Origin: Atrina japonica
Taxonomy: Eukaryota > Mollusca > Bivalvia > Pterioida > Pinnidae
Reading direction: 5' to 3'
Length of the DNA stretch: 64,000 nucleotides
Assembly (NCBI GenBank): GCA_030159075.1
Contig: BROG01000476.1
Coordinates: forward strand, 186,001-250,000
A program made the translations under genes and the position numbers. Positions 51,362 through 64,000 of the stretch are shown piece after piece (within the stretch, counting starts at the first letter, position 1; each line of letters begins with the position of its first letter). Under the pieces are notes generated by a model that was not told the DNA's origin, did not search any database, and saw only the letters and a program-made list of their open reading frames with translations.

Positions 51362-51402
51362 TATATATATATATATGTGTGTGTGTATATATATATATAT
51401 AT
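51362..51402. repeat. TA/TG microsatellite
   Basis: TA runs interrupted by tgtgtgtg. Confidence 0.9.
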
Positions 51403-54318
51403 ACAGAAATACTTCAATCAGAAACATATACAGTGCTAATATGTCCGTTATAAATCTGGTTGAAGGTAGATTAATACAGTTAAAGGGAGAATACTCTTAC
51501 AAGAGACGTGTTATGTCCCCATAATTTACTAGTGTACCAGTATATATACATTAATTTGCAAAGATGGTTGTATGTTAATATTAGTTTTGTTCTTATAGAG
51601 AAATGTTGTATATTATATATTATTATTACACAATAAACATCAACAAGTTTCCTGTTTTTTTTCTTAATTTCAAATTATTTCAACTGCCTGTTTGATATGC
51701 CTTGGAAAAAATATTTGGGGTAAGTTGTCTACACAGAATTGTTTATGCTGAATATAGAACCAACCAGTAACATAAAATTTAAAATGTCTATATAGACCAG
51801 ACCAGTGTTATACAGGCAATATAAAAGTGTCTATTTAGACCAGACCAGTGTCATATAGACAATATAAAAGTGTCTGTATAGACCAGACCAATGTAATCTA
51901 CACAATATAAAAGTGTCTGTATAGACCAGACCAATGTAATCTACACAATATAAAAGTGTCTGTATAGACCAGACCAATGTAATCTACACAATATAAAAGT
52001 GTCTGTATAGACCAGACTGTGTCATATAGACAATATAAAAGTGTCTGTATAGACCAGACCAGTGTCATATAGACAATATAAAAGTGTCTGTTTAGACCAG
52101 ACCAGTGTCATATAGACAATATAAAAGTGTCTCTGGTAGACCAGACCATGTCATATAGACAATATAAAAGTGTCTCTGGTAGACCACACCATGTCATATA
52201 GACAATATAAAAGTGTCTGTTTAGACCAGACCAGTGTCATCTAGACAATATAAAAGTGTCTGTATAGACCAGACCAATGTAATCTACACAATATAAAAGT
52301 GTCTGTGTAGACCAGACCGTGTCATATAGATAATATAAAGATGTCTCTGGTAGACCAGACCATTGTAATTTAAATAATATAAAGGTATCTGTATAGACCA
52401 AACCAGTGTCATATAGACAATATAAAGATATCATTATAGACCAGACCAGTGTCATCTAGACAATATAAAGGTATCTGTATAGACCAGACCAGTGTCATAT
52501 AGGCAATATAAAGATATCATTATAGACCAGACTAGTGTCATATATAGACCAGATCAGTGCCATACATACAATATAAAAGTCTGTATATAACAGACCAGTG
52601 TCTGTTAACCAGACCAGTGTCATCTAGACAATTAAAAAGTGTACAGACCAGACCAGTGCCATAAAGAGCATATGAAAGTACCCATATAGACCAGACCAGT
52701 GTTTGAAATATAAATGTTTCTGTATCGACTAGACCGATGTCATATAGACAATATAAAGGTATCTGTATAGACCAGACCAGTATCAGAGACAATATATTAA
52801 AGTCTGTTTAGACCAGACCAGTGTCATATAGACAATATAAAAGTGTCTGTATAGACCAGACCAGTGTCATCTAGACAATATAAAAGTGTCTGTATAGACC
52901 AGACCAGTGTCATATAGACAATATAAAAGTGTCTGTATAGACCAGACCAGTGTCATCTAGATGATATAAAAGTGTCTGTATAGACCAGTCCAGTATCATA
53001 GACAATATAAAAGTGTCTGTTTAGACCAGTCCAGTATCATATAGACAATATAAAAGCGTCTGTTTAGACCAGTTCAGTGTCATCTAGACAATACAAAAGT
53101 GTCTGTAAATGAGACCAGTGGCATATAGACAATATAAAAGTGTCTCTGGTAGACCAGACCATGTCATATAGACAGTATAAAAGTGTCTGTATAGACCAGA
53201 CCAGTGTCATATAGACAATATAAAAGTGTCTGTTTAGACCAGACCAGTGTCATATAGACAATATAAAAGTGTCTGTTTAGACCAGACCAGTGTCATCTAG
53301 ACAATATAAAAGTGTCTGTTTAGACCAGTTCAGTGTCATCTAGACAATACAAAAGTGTCTGTAAATGAGACCAGTGGCATATAGACAATATAAAAGTGTC
53401 TCTGGTAGACCAGACCATGTCATATAGACAGTATAAAAGTGTCTGTTTAGACCAGTCTAGTATCATATAGACAATATAAAAGTGTCTGTATAGACCAGTT
53501 CAGTGTCATCTAGACAATACAAAAGTGTCTGTAAATGAGACCAGTGGCATATAGACAATATAAAAGTGTCTGTATAGATCAGACCAGTGTAATATAAATA
53601 ATATAAAGGTATCTGTATAGACCAAACCAGTGTCATATAGACAATATAATACATACAATATAAAAGTCTGTATATAACAGACCAGTGTCATCTAGACAAT
53701 ACAAAAGTATACAGACCAGACCAGTGCCATAAAGAGCATATGAAAGTACCCATATAGACCAGACCACTGTCATATAGACAATTTAAAAGTGTCTGTTTAG
53801 ACCAGTCCAGTATCATATAGACAATATAAAAGTGTCTGTATAGACCAGTTCAGTGTCATCTAGACAATACAAAAGTGTCTGTAAATGAGACCAGTGGCAT
53901 ATAGACAATATAAAAGTGTCTGTATAGATCAGACCAGTGTAATATAAATAATATAAAGGTATCTGTATAGACCAAACCAGTGTCATATAGACAATATAAT
54001 ACATACAATATAAAAGTCTGTATATAACAGACCAGTGTCATCTAGACAATACAAAAGTATACAGACCAGACCAGTGCCATAAAGAGCATATGAAAGTACC
54101 CATATAGACCAGACCAGTGTCATATAGACAATATAAAAGTGTCTGTATAGACCAGACCAGTGTCATCTAGACGATATAAAAGTGTCTGTGTAGACCAGTC
54201 CAGTGTCATAGACAATATAAAGGTGTCTGTATCAACTAGACCAGTGTCATATATAGACCAGTCCAGTGTCATATATAGACCAGTCCAGTGTCATATAGAC
54301 AATATAAAGGTGTCTTCA

Positions 54319-54597
54319 TAGTTTGTTTGTTGTTTAATGTCCCACTCATGAATCTTTCACTCATATGGAGACTTCACCAAATGCCGGTGAAGGGCTTCAA
54401 ATTTTGGCCTATACTCGGCAGTTACGGCCATTGAGCAGTGAGGGTTCTTTAATGTGCTGACATCTACTGCGACACGGGACCTTGATTTTTACTGTCTCAT
54501 CAGAAGGACAGGAAACCAACCTGCTGCCAGCTGGACTCAAAATCAAAACCTCAAGATCAAGAGTCGAGCGCGCTACCGACTGAGCCATGCCGGCTCA
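54319..54597 (-). mobile_element. tRNA-derived SINE (family 1), reverse orientation
   Basis: Reverse complement of the element at 5935-6214: read on -, it begins gagccggcatggctcagt, includes the A- and B-box regions, and ends in gacattaaacaacaaac-type tail sequence. The minisatellite continues on both sides, so it inserted into the array. Confidence 0.85.
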
Positions 54598-57410
54598 GGT
54601 GACTGTATAGACCAGACCAGTATCATCTAGACAATATAAAAGTGTCTGTTTAGACCAGACCAGTGTCATCTAGACAATATAAAAGTGTTTCTATAGACCA
54701 GACCAGTGTCATATAGACAATATAAAAGTGTCTGTTTAGACCAGACCAGTGTCATCTAGACAATATAAAAGTGTCTGTATAGACCAGACCAGTGTCATAT
54801 AGACAATATAAAAGCGTCTGTTTAGACCAGACCAGTGTCATCTAGACGATATAAAAGTGTCTGTTTAGACCAGACCAGTGTCATCTAGATGATATAAAAG
54901 TGTCTGTATAGACCAGACCAGTGTCATCTAGACGATATAAAAGTGTCTGTTTAGACCAGACTAGTGTCATCTAGACGATATAAAAGTGTCTGTTTAGACC
55001 AGACCAGTGTCATCTAGACAATATAAAAGTGTCTGTTTAGACCAGACCAGTGTCATCTAGACAATATAAAAGTGTCTGTATAGACCAGACCAGTGTCATC
55101 TAGACGATATAAAAGTGTCTGTTTAGACCAGACTAGTGTCATCTAGACAATATAAAAGTGTCTGTATAGACCAGACCAGCGTCATCTAGACAATATAAAA
55201 GTGTCTGTTTAGACCAGACTAGTGTCATCTAGACGATATAAAAGTGTCTGTTTAGACCAGACTAGTGTCATCTAGACAATATAAAAGTGTTTGTATAGAC
55301 CAGACCAGTGTCATCTAAATGATATAAAAGTGTCTGTTTAGACCAGACTAGTGTCATCTAGACGATATAAAAGTGTCTGTTTAGACCAGTTCAGTGTCAT
55401 CTAGACAATACAAAAGTGTCTGTAAATGGGACCAGTGGCATAGAGACAATATAAAAGTGTTTGTATAAACCAGACCAGTGTCATCTAGACAATATAAACG
55501 TGTCTGTATAGACCAGTCCAGTATCATCTAGATAATATAAAAGTATTTGTATAGACCAGACCAGTGTCATATAGACGATATAAAAGTGTCTGTTTAGACC
55601 AGACTAGTGTCATCTAGACAATATAAACGTGTCTGTATAGACCAGTCCAGTATCATCTAGACAACATAAAAATATTTGTATAGACCAGACCAGTGTCATC
55701 TAGACGATATAAAAGTGTCTGTTTAGACCAGACTAGTGTCATCTAGACAATATAAAAGTGTCTGTGTAGACCAGTCCAGTATCATCTAGACAATATAAAA
55801 GTGTCTGTTTAGACCAGACCAGTGTCATCTAGACAATATAAACGTGTCTGTATAGACCAGACCAGTGTCATCTAGACAATATAAAAGTGTCTGTATAGAC
55901 CAGACCAGTGTCATCTAGACAATATAAACGTGTCTGTATAGACCAGACCAGTGTCATCTAGACAATATAAAAGTGTCTGTATAGACCAGTCCAATATCAT
56001 CTAGACAATATAAAAGTGTCTGTATAGACCAGTCCAGTATCATCTAGACAATATAAAAGTGTCTGTATAGACCAGACCAGTATCATCTAGACAATATAAA
56101 AGTGTCTGTATAGACCAGTCTAGTATCATCTAGACAATATAAAAGTGTCTGTATAGACCAGTCAAGTGTCATATAAACAATATAAAAGTGTCTGTATAGA
56201 CCAGACTAGTGTCATCTAGACAATATAAAAGTGTCTGTATAGACCAGTCCAGTGTCATATAAACAATATAAAAGTGTCTGTATAGACCAGACTAGTGTCA
56301 TCTAGACAATATAAAAGTGTCTGTTTAGACCAGACTAGTGTCATCTAGACGATATAAAAGTGTCTGTATAGACCAGTCCATTGTCATCTAGACAATATAA
56401 AAGTGTCTGTATAGACCAGTCCAGTGTCATCTAGACAATATAAAAGTGTCTGTATAGACCAGACCAGTGTCATCTAGACAATATAAAAGTGTCTGTATAG
56501 ACCAGTCCAGTATCATCTAGACAATATAAACAATATATAAACAATATAAAAGTGTCTGTATAGACCAGTCCAGTGTCATCTAGACAATATAAAAGTGTCT
56601 GTATAGACCAGACCAGTGTCATCTAGACAATATAAAAGTGTCTGTATAGACCAGACCAGTGTCATCTAGACAATATAAAAGTGTCTGTATAGACCAGTCC
56701 AGTGTCATCTAGACGATATAAACGTGTCTGTATAGACCAGTATAAACATGTCTGTATAGACCAGACCAGTGTCATCTAGACGATATAAAAGTGTCTGTAT
56801 AGACCAGACCAGTGTCATCTTGACGATATAAACGTGTCTGTATAGACCAGTCCAGTGTCATCTAGACGATATAAACGTGTCTGTATAGACCAGTCCAGTG
56901 TCATCTAGACGATATAAAAGTGTCTGTATAGACCAGTCCAGTGTCATCTAGACGATATAAAAGTGTCTGTATAGACCAGTCCAGTGTCATCTAGACGATA
57001 TAAAAGTGTCTGTATAGACCAGTCCAGTGTCATCTAGACGATATAAAAAAGTGTCTGTATAGACCAGTCCAGTGTCATCTAGACGATATAAAAGTGTCTG
57101 TATAGACCAGTCCAGTGTCATCTAGACGATATAAACGTGTCTGTATAGACCAGTCCAGTGTCATCTAGACGATATAAACGTGTCTGTATAGACCAGACCA
57201 GTGTCATCTAGACGATATAAACGTGTCTGTATAGACCAGTCCAGTGTCATCTAGACGATATAAACGTGTCTGTATAGACCAGTCCAGTGTCATCTAGACG
57301 ATATAAACGTGTCTGTATAGACCAGTCCAGTGTCATCTAGACGATATAAAAGTGTCTGTATAGACCAGTCCAGTATCATGTAGATAAAAGTGTCTGTATA
57401 GACCAGACAA

Positions 57411-57588
57411 GGGACCCATTTTACACAATGTCCTAAATCCTATGTCTTAGTCCTAAATGTCATTTTTAAAATTCTAAGTTTTAGTCCTAATTGTCATGGG
57501 ATTGACCAATCAGTGATGCATTCTCATGGTAGTTAGGACTAAAAGTTAGGATTTAGAACTTGGGACCTTTTGTAAAATGGGCCCCAGT
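57411..57588. mobile_element. Inverted-repeat element inserted in the 43-bp array
   Basis: gggacccattttacacaatg and ttttgtaaaatgggcccc are the ends. Internal gtcctaaatcctatg and gttaggatttagaac also pair. Confidence 0.8.
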
Positions 57589-57770
57589 GTTATAAAGACA
57601 ATATAAAAGTGTCTGTATAGTACAGATCAGTGTCATTAAGACAATATAAAAGTGTCTGTATAGTACAGATCAGTGTCATTAAGACAATATAAAAGTGTCT
57701 GTTTAGACCAAACCAGTGTTGGAAATATAAAAGTGCCTGTATAGACCAGACAATTTATCATTGCATAGAA

Positions 57771-59674
57771 ATACAGCACGTCAACTTTTTGGTTGCAATA
57801 TTGTATATTTTTTATTTCCAGAATTTATTGATCTTCATGAAAAACAATGTTTTATCAAAAACACAATCAGCTAAATGAATGAAATACAACATTTTATCAT
57901 AATACAACCAAATACATTTACTATAATAAATCACTGACCTTACTGAAATACATTTTACCAAAATATCACTCAATAATATAAATGAAATGTCATGTTTTAT
58001 TACAAAAACTTACACAGCCTTGTGAATCAAATTCATCACTTCATCATGTTTATAAAACATTCCTTGAACATACTGAATAAATGAATGAAATATTAAAAAA
58101 AATAAGTATACACATGTATATATGTATATATATATATATATACAGTAGAACTTGGATGAGTCAAACTTCAATGAGTCGAATTTCTAGATGTTTTTAACTA
58201 TTCACAAAGTCCCGTATAATTTTGTTATTTAACGCTACTTATAAACATTTTATAATTCAAACTTTTATGACTCAAATTTCTTGATGTTTTGAATAAATTT
58301 TTGGGCCCTTTTCTATAAAAACAATGAAAATTCCTACATAAAATTCGAAGTCAAAATTTATATGTGTACAAAATCACCCCATGATAAATCCCCTCCTTCT
58401 GATAAACACTCAATGTTTTAATTTCACGAAAATTAAGTTATAGAACCTGTGAAACTAAAAACGTATGATTCACAGTTACCGTCCATGAGTCGAAGTCCTG
58501 ATTATTCTAGGTGGTCCTTTGAAATTCGACTCATCAAAATTCTTTAGTATATATATGTATTTATCATATGATCTGTGTGTAATGCAGCTTCATAACAGAT
58601 CACATAAATATTTTATATGTATCACGTATAATAAAGCCTAGCGGCGATTTGATTGGCTAACGTGCAGCAAACTGAATACTCACCCAGACTTCATTCATCT
58701 GACGTCACTTCATTCATCTGATGGTTGGCGATGAAGTCACTTGGTGTTTGTGACGTCACTTTAACTAGGATAGGGAGAATCAAATAAAACATATGTTGTG
58801 TACATGATTCTAAATTTTGTTATATTAAAGTTGGCAATTTTGCTAATTTCAACATCCGATAAAGTATGCTTAGATGTAAATAATAATTTAAAATGTAGGC
58901 TAAATGTATGTATTCAAATATAAGCAATATTTTCCATGCAAGTATTTGACCTATTTGGAACAATTTGGTCAACTCAACAGAAAGGTGAATATAGATTCTC
59001 ATCCCCAGTCATCAGATAATGTAGTTTTTATCGCATATGTTTGATCATATGATAAAAAGAATCTGTCACGTGTTTCCATTCATATCACATTTATGATACA
59101 CGTTATGAATTTTCCATTTTTGCTCGCCAGAGGCTCGCAATATGGAAAATTAAAAAACTCATATAATAAATGTGATATGAATGGAACTTATGACAGATCA
59201 CTCATATATATATATATATATATATAGTCGATTCCACTTAATTGCATACCTGTTAATTGCATATTCCTGTTTATTGCATAAGAACTCAAAACACAAAACC
59301 ATTTCCTATCTCTTATTTGTAAAATATTCCTTTTAATTGCATAGGTTAAACCATGAATTAATTGCATAAAATATTCCTCAAAATAGGGGAAAATGTACTG
59401 ATGTGTGGAAATCCTATTTTAATAGAAATGTGAACATACCAAACTATGTTTTATGAAAAGTTTGCTTTACAACATTATTTTACCCTAATGCTTAAATAGA
59501 ATCCATTACTAGTGTGCCTCGGATGTTTATATACTTTTATGTCATGCAAATGAAAGGACTAGATGATTATAAATAATCATTGTTTACTGAAATATTCTAT
59601 TACTGTTAATTGCATATTCCTGTTATTTGAATAATTTACTCTGACATTTTGGCTATGCAATTAAGAGGAATCCA

Positions 59675-59745
<71 letters not shown>

Positions 59746-59760
59746 CACGAATATATAATC
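57771..59760. other. Intergenic sequence with several palindromic elements
   Basis: No gene seen. Inverted-repeat elements lie at about 58142-58546 (tacagtagaacttggatgag start, attcgactcatcaaaatt end), 59034-59205 (gttccattcatatcacattt-like arms around gctcgccagaggctcgc) and 59226-59681 (gtcgattccacttaattgc start, gcaattaagaggaatccac end). TA runs lie at 59204-59226 and 59678-59735. Confidence 0.65.
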
Positions 59761-59933
59761 ATGTATATAGGGGCCACCCAAGGGACCAGAAAATATTGAC
59801 CTTTATGTGCAGGTGACCCTTATACACAGGTTCAATTTAGTTGAAATATGCACTCAAGGGACTTGAAAAAAACTGGCCTTTATAAACAAGTAATCCTTAT
59901 ATAGAGGTGGCTGCTATAACAGGTTTTACTGTA
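59761..59933 (+). mobile_element. Inverted-repeat element flanking the TNF exon, left copy
   Basis: gggccacccaagggaccag at the left and gctataacaggttttactg at the right. It is nearly the reverse complement of 61462-61644. Confidence 0.8.
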
Positions 59934-60109
59934 TATAGATATAGATAGAGAATTTTTTTTTTAGAGAAAGTGCAAAAACATTTTTAACTGAATGGCAATT
60001 TATACAAATGTACATTTTTGGTTTAAGATATTGACACAGAGAGACACATGCACTTATTTTACCATAGTTAAATAAAATTTCTAGAAATATTTCAATAATA
60101 TTTGGAAGT

Positions 60110-61034
60110 CAATGAACAATCTCTTGATATTCAAGTCCATAATTTTAGGTGTCGTGCAGTACATAAGTATAAATGCTAACCTACAGGTTAATATTATTTT
60201 GTATCACAGTAAGATATTGTCCAATTCACATAAGATGGCGGGGCGGAGTAACCTTTTGATTATCATACATATGATTCTACTCACTTTTCAGTTATGACAT
60301 AGCTGCACTGGAAAAACATTTTATTCCTCACTGGATACTCTCTTATGTTTGGTGACAAGTAAGAATGAATACTCTAGTCCGTGTAATTTTAATGCTGTGC
60401 TTTATCACCTAAAGTTCTCAAGAAAGGATTCACAAGACTTCATGCCGCCAGGATTATTCACTATAGATGTCACAGACTATATTTTGTGCGTACTTTTCAT
60501 AACAACGTACTGTATACCTGGAAATTTTGGCTCCTTGTTTAATTTTCGTCATTACATTAGAGAGATCAAATTTTAAATGAAAGCAAAATTGTTTAGCTAA
60601 TTAACTGAAGTATGGACATGTATGCCATTCAGGAAGCTATGGTGATTAAGGGTGAAAATATTACCTGTCGTAATGGGGTGAAAATAAACGGGGGCAAAAT
60701 TTTCCAGATATACTATATCTGTATTTCTATAGTTTTTAGAAAAAAAAAAGTTTTTTCATTCAAATGCATTGTATAACATTATAAATTGCCAAATAGAGTA
60801 TAATTTTCCATTTAAGCAAACAAAGCTTCCAACATTTTTACATAGATATGATTCAACATATCATTTTTCTTAAAAATTACTCCACCGGAGGTCTGCCTCT
60901 CCAGCATTTCAACATATCTCTCAAACAATACATGTAAAATGCTTCATGGCAATCAGAAATGGCTGTATGACCTATTGTTTATCTCCAAACGAGGAATTCA
61001 TTTTAACAGAATTTTTTTTTCTGTAATGTATTTT
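60110..61034. other. Downstream flank of the TNF gene with dispersed repeats
   Basis: 60115-60450 resembles 3600-4010, and 60520-60720 resembles the inverted-repeat element at 15731-15960. The 3' untranslated region of the TNF gene must be here, but I could not fix its poly(A) site. Confidence 0.45.
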
Positions 61035-61429
61035 TCAAGAAAGTTGGTACAATCCAAATAAGCTGGTCATTTGGTCATTGTACAAGTACAAGTGACCATT
61101 TGTAGCAACCATAACACTCTCTCCTTTGTTCAAATGGACAATTATTGGTCCAATCTGGCTATAGGTAAAAGCATTTGGAAACAGCATAAACTTGTTTAAC
61201 TGTATAATTTTGTTTGAGCCTGTGATGATAGAATGATATATTGGCGCCATTTGCGGTATTGTTTTCTCTTTGTCAACTGTGTATGTATCCAATTGTAGGT
61301 AACTGTACACCACGTAGAGTCCATCGTGTGGAATCGTTATCATACCATGATCGCGGTCGTATTGTGCCCCGCCTTTTATGTAGGAGGTGGAGTTATAGAT
61401 ATTCGTCCAGCGTATAATACCATCATGAC
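61035..61429 (-). CDS. TNF-superfamily ligand, last coding exon (TNF homology domain)
   Basis: Reading the - strand, acceptor tttcttcag is followed by 395 nt ending in a stop at 61035-61037, about 130 residues. TNF-domain hallmarks appear in order: IRW at the start; MITIPHDGLYVVYSYLQL, matching the conserved IP.DGLYFVYS strand; IGPIIVHLNKGESVMV, matching the F strand and GD/GE turn; and the terminal MTSLFGLYQL, matching the SFFGxFxL end of the family. TNF ligands are trimeric type II membrane or secreted signals acting on death-domain or TRAF-coupled receptors. The transmembrane segment, stalk and first domain strand would be in exons beyond 64000. No cysteines occur in this exon, so there is no disulphide as in some TNFs. 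C1q is the structural alternative, but the motifs fit TNF better. The open frame continues 6 codons past the acceptor to an upstream ATG, which I take as intronic. Confidence 0.85.
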
Positions 61430-61461
61430 CTGAAGAAACAAGCAACATGTTTGTTAATAAG

Positions 61462-61644
61462 TACAGTAAAACCTGCTATAGCGGCCACCTCTATATAAGG
61501 ATCACCTGTCTATAAAGGCCAGTTTTGAAAAGTCCCTTTACTGCATACTTCAACTAAATTGAACCTGTGTATAAGGGTCACCTGCACATAAAGGTCAATA
61601 TTCTCTGGTCCCTTGGGTGGCCCCTATAGACAGGTTTTACTGTA
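61462..61644 (-). mobile_element. Inverted-repeat element flanking the TNF exon, right copy
   Basis: Begins tacagtaaaacctgctatag and ends atagacaggttttactgta. It lies 32 bp upstream (in gene sense) of the TNF exon acceptor. Confidence 0.82.
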
Positions 61645-62694
61645 CTATGTTTATACTGTACAATAAGAAAACTTTGTTGTGGTTTTAATTTCATTCATTT
61701 CATTGTCTTCTAAAAACAAGATAAAATTTTACATAAATTACACTGATGATGTTTATTATAACTCTTTTACAAAAATGTTTTCTATTACAGCAAAATATAA
61801 TGTCAACAAGTTTGTTTTATCATTAAAACCACGAAATTTTGACCTCACAACATTTTATGATTCAACAGTACCTGCTGCATGCATCAAAATATAAATGTTA
61901 ATCAATGTTTCACTAAAATATACAAATTTACAAAGATTGAGGTTTACACAATTTTTATTCCCCAAAATCTGTTCAGTTACTATCATATATTTACATTTCC
62001 TGCAGCAGTCTCCCATAGACTCGGTGTTAGTCTAGATGGCAGTCATATTGGCAATAAACGAAGTTCCTCATATGAAGTCAAACATTGATGAAGCTAATTT
62101 TTTCATAACATGACATCACACCAAGATATATTTCATTCAAAAACATTAACGAATGAACACTTGTCAGAGTGTATTTATTGTCAATATGGATGTCGTTTGG
62201 GTGACAGATAAATATTCATAGAGCCCTGGCAGGTGCTATTCTATTTTTCTATCACCCAATTGGCATCCATATTGACAACAAATGCACTCTGACAAGCGTT
62301 CATTCGTTAAATGGCCAAATTTTATATCCAGTCATAAGGTCAAATAAATCATTGTAATGAAACAGAATCCTGGCTAAAATCAACAAAAGCAGAACTGTAG
62401 ATCAATTATTTTTCATTTCTAAAAGATCTTTAACTTCTATCTCCATACATTAGCGTTACAACTTTATCATTTACTGTTTATATAATGCTGTAATATGCAG
62501 AAAACACCCTGTGAAATGTCCTCAACAATTGTGGTCAATATTGGGAAATCTCGTCCCTGGTGGTAAAATTCTGGAAATCTTGAGTCCCTCTGATTGGACA
62601 ATCATACTCTTGACTTGGGGCAAGATTTATCTGCCCACTCATCAATATAAGATTCTATCATTTTCCCAACCTCTGCAAGTTTATCTATCATCAA
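61645..62694. other. TNF gene intron, no further exon seen
   Basis: AT-rich sequence with one strong inverted repeat (62143-62311). The + strand open frames here show no domain. Confidence 0.45.
62143..62311. mobile_element. About 170-bp long-armed palindromic element
   Basis: Left arm aacgaatgaacacttgtcag and right arm ctgacaagcgttcattcgtt. Pairing continues inward through caatatggatg/catccatattg, leaving a loop of only about 60-70 bp. Confidence 0.8.
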
Positions 62695-64000
62695 CCTAAA
62701 AACTTGACAACTTACCTCTGTACTTAGTTAAATAAGTATTAATATTTGTACCATACAGAACTTGACAACATACCTCTGTACTTAGTTAAATAAGTATAGT
62801 TATTTGTACCATATAGACCCTCAAAACTTGACAACATACCTCTGTACTTAGTTAAATGTACCATATAGAACCTCAAAACTTGACAACATATCTCCACTCT
62901 CTACTTAGAAAAATGAGTATTGATATTTGTACCATATAGAACCTAAAACTTGACAACATACCTCTGTACTTAGATAAATAAGTATAGATATTTGTATCAT
63001 ATTGAACCTCAAAATGTGACAACATACCTCTGTACTTAGATAAATAAGTATAGATATTTGTATCATATTGAACCTCAGAACGTGACAACATACCTCTGTA
63101 CTTAGTTAAATAAGTATTGATATTTGTACCATATAGAACCTCAAACTTGACAGCATACCTCTGTACTTAGATAAATAAGTATTGACAACATACCTCTGTA
63201 CTTAGTTAAATAAGTATTGATATTTGTACCATACAGAACTTGACAACATACCTCTGTACTTAGATGAATAAGTATAGATATTTGTATCATATTGAACCTC
63301 AAAACTTGACAACATACCTCTGTACTTAGTTAAATAAGTATTGATATTTGTACCATACAGATTTTGACAACATACGTCTGTACTTAGATGAATAAGTATA
63401 GATATTTGTATCATATTGAACCTCAAAACTTGACAACAACCTCTGTACTTAAACAAATAAGTATAAATATTTGTATCATATTGAACCTCAAAACTTGACA
63501 ACAACCTCTGTACTTAGATAAATAAGTGTTGATATTTGTATCAAATTGAACCTCAAAACTTGACAACATACCTCTGTACTTAGTTAAATAAGTATTGATA
63601 TTTGTACCATACTCTGTATTAGATGAATAAGTATTGAACTTGACAACATACCTCTGTATTAGATGAATAAGTATTGATATTTGTATCATATAGAACCTCA
63701 AAACTTGACAACATACCTCTGTACTTAGTTAAATAAGTATTGATATTTGTACCATACAGAACTTGACAACATACCTCTGTATAAGATGAATAAGTATTGA
63801 TATTTGTATCATATAGAACCTCAAAACTTGACAACAACCTCTGTACTTAGATAAATAAGTGTTGATATTTGTATCAAATTGAACCTCAAAACTTGACAAC
63901 ATACCTCTGTACTTAGTTAAATAAGTATTGATATTTGTACCATACAGAACTTGACAACATACCTCTGTATTAGATGAATAAGTATTGATATTTGTATCAT
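62695..64000. repeat. 58-68-bp minisatellite running off the right edge
   Basis: The unit includes cttgacaacatacctctgta, cttagttaaataagtattga and tatttgtaccatac, with or without gaacctcaaa. It lies in the presumed TNF gene intron. Confidence 0.95.

Larger units (their letters stand above)
48779..51660 (+). other. Filamin 3' untranslated region and downstream flank
   Basis: No coding feature is supported here. The first AATAAA after the stop is at 50632-50637, and another at 51632-51637 is followed by T-rich sequence. An ATTAAA lies near 49275. The first AATAAA is the more likely end because a SINE lies between the two. A 90-bp inverted-repeat element lies at 49980-50074. Confidence 0.5.
51785..57770. 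repeat. 43-bp minisatellite, about 6 kb, between the two genes
   Basis: Basic unit gtctgtatagaccagaccag plus tgtcatctagacaatataaa plus agt, with over a hundred copies. The variants gacgat, aaacgt and accagtcc cluster regionally, with the most uniform stretch at about 56700-57370. A SINE (54319-54597) and an inverted-repeat element (57411-57588) interrupt it. Confidence 0.97.

Noticed and set aside
62873..63837. - strand frames with YDTNIYTYLSKYRGMLSS repeats
   Set aside because: They are translations of the terminal 58-68-bp array.
62695..64000. CRISPR-like array
   Set aside because: Units are head-to-tail degenerate repeats of 58-68 bp without unique spacers, in a eukaryotic intron.

Overview
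This is a eukaryotic, intron-rich, AT-rich window that looks like a mollusc genome, probably a bivalve. The evidence is long introns with GT-AG splice sites, tRNA-derived SINEs with an A box and a B box, many short palindromic elements of the MITE type, and very abundant minisatellites. The species cannot be fixed from the sequence alone. I see no bacterial operon, CRISPR array, rRNA or free-standing functional tRNA.

Main gene: from 3276 to 48778 the + strand carries the 3' part of a filamin gene. Nineteen constitutive coding exons join without a frame break into about 1,032 residues, forming the end of one Ig-filamin repeat (A) and ten more repeats (B to K), then a short helical-looking tail and a stop at 48776-48778. 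The N-terminal actin-binding calponin-homology domains must lie upstream of the window. The C-terminal repeats and the lack of a vertebrate-type hinge plus dimerisation repeat suggest the invertebrate jitterbug/FLN-2 class rather than a filamin A/B/C orthologue. Every intron is phase 1.

Two unusual transcript options sit inside the gene. The 11.9-kb intron between the repeat F and repeat G exons holds a 299-codon open exon (22649-23546). It has its own strong start context, in-frame stops directly upstream, a TATA-like box and a phase-1 donor. It is best read as an alternative first exon for a short filamin of about 813 residues with repeats G to K only. The 12.5-kb intron before exon 17 holds a possible 15-nt frame-preserving microexon (34314-34328) with a TGCATG motif upstream.

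Second gene: on the - strand, 61035-61429 is the last coding exon of a TNF-superfamily ligand. It is convergent with filamin. Its upstream exons lie beyond the right edge.

Repeats by region: 27-bp array (about 35-657); 120-bp array (2165-2790); an array that includes the exon 2 splice donor (4890-5340); 27-bp array (10975-11465); 27-bp array growing from a MITE end (17342-17580); 56-bp array (25463-25799); 42-bp array (29985-31335); 75-bp array (35690-40400), interrupted by a strange 2-kb cytosine-poor block (37613-39666) that may be an assembly artefact; 77-bp array (42190-43470); 43-bp array of about 6 kb between the two genes (51785-57770); and a 58-68-bp array running off the right edge (62695-64000). 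At least seven SINE copies and several families of short inverted-repeat elements are spread through the introns.
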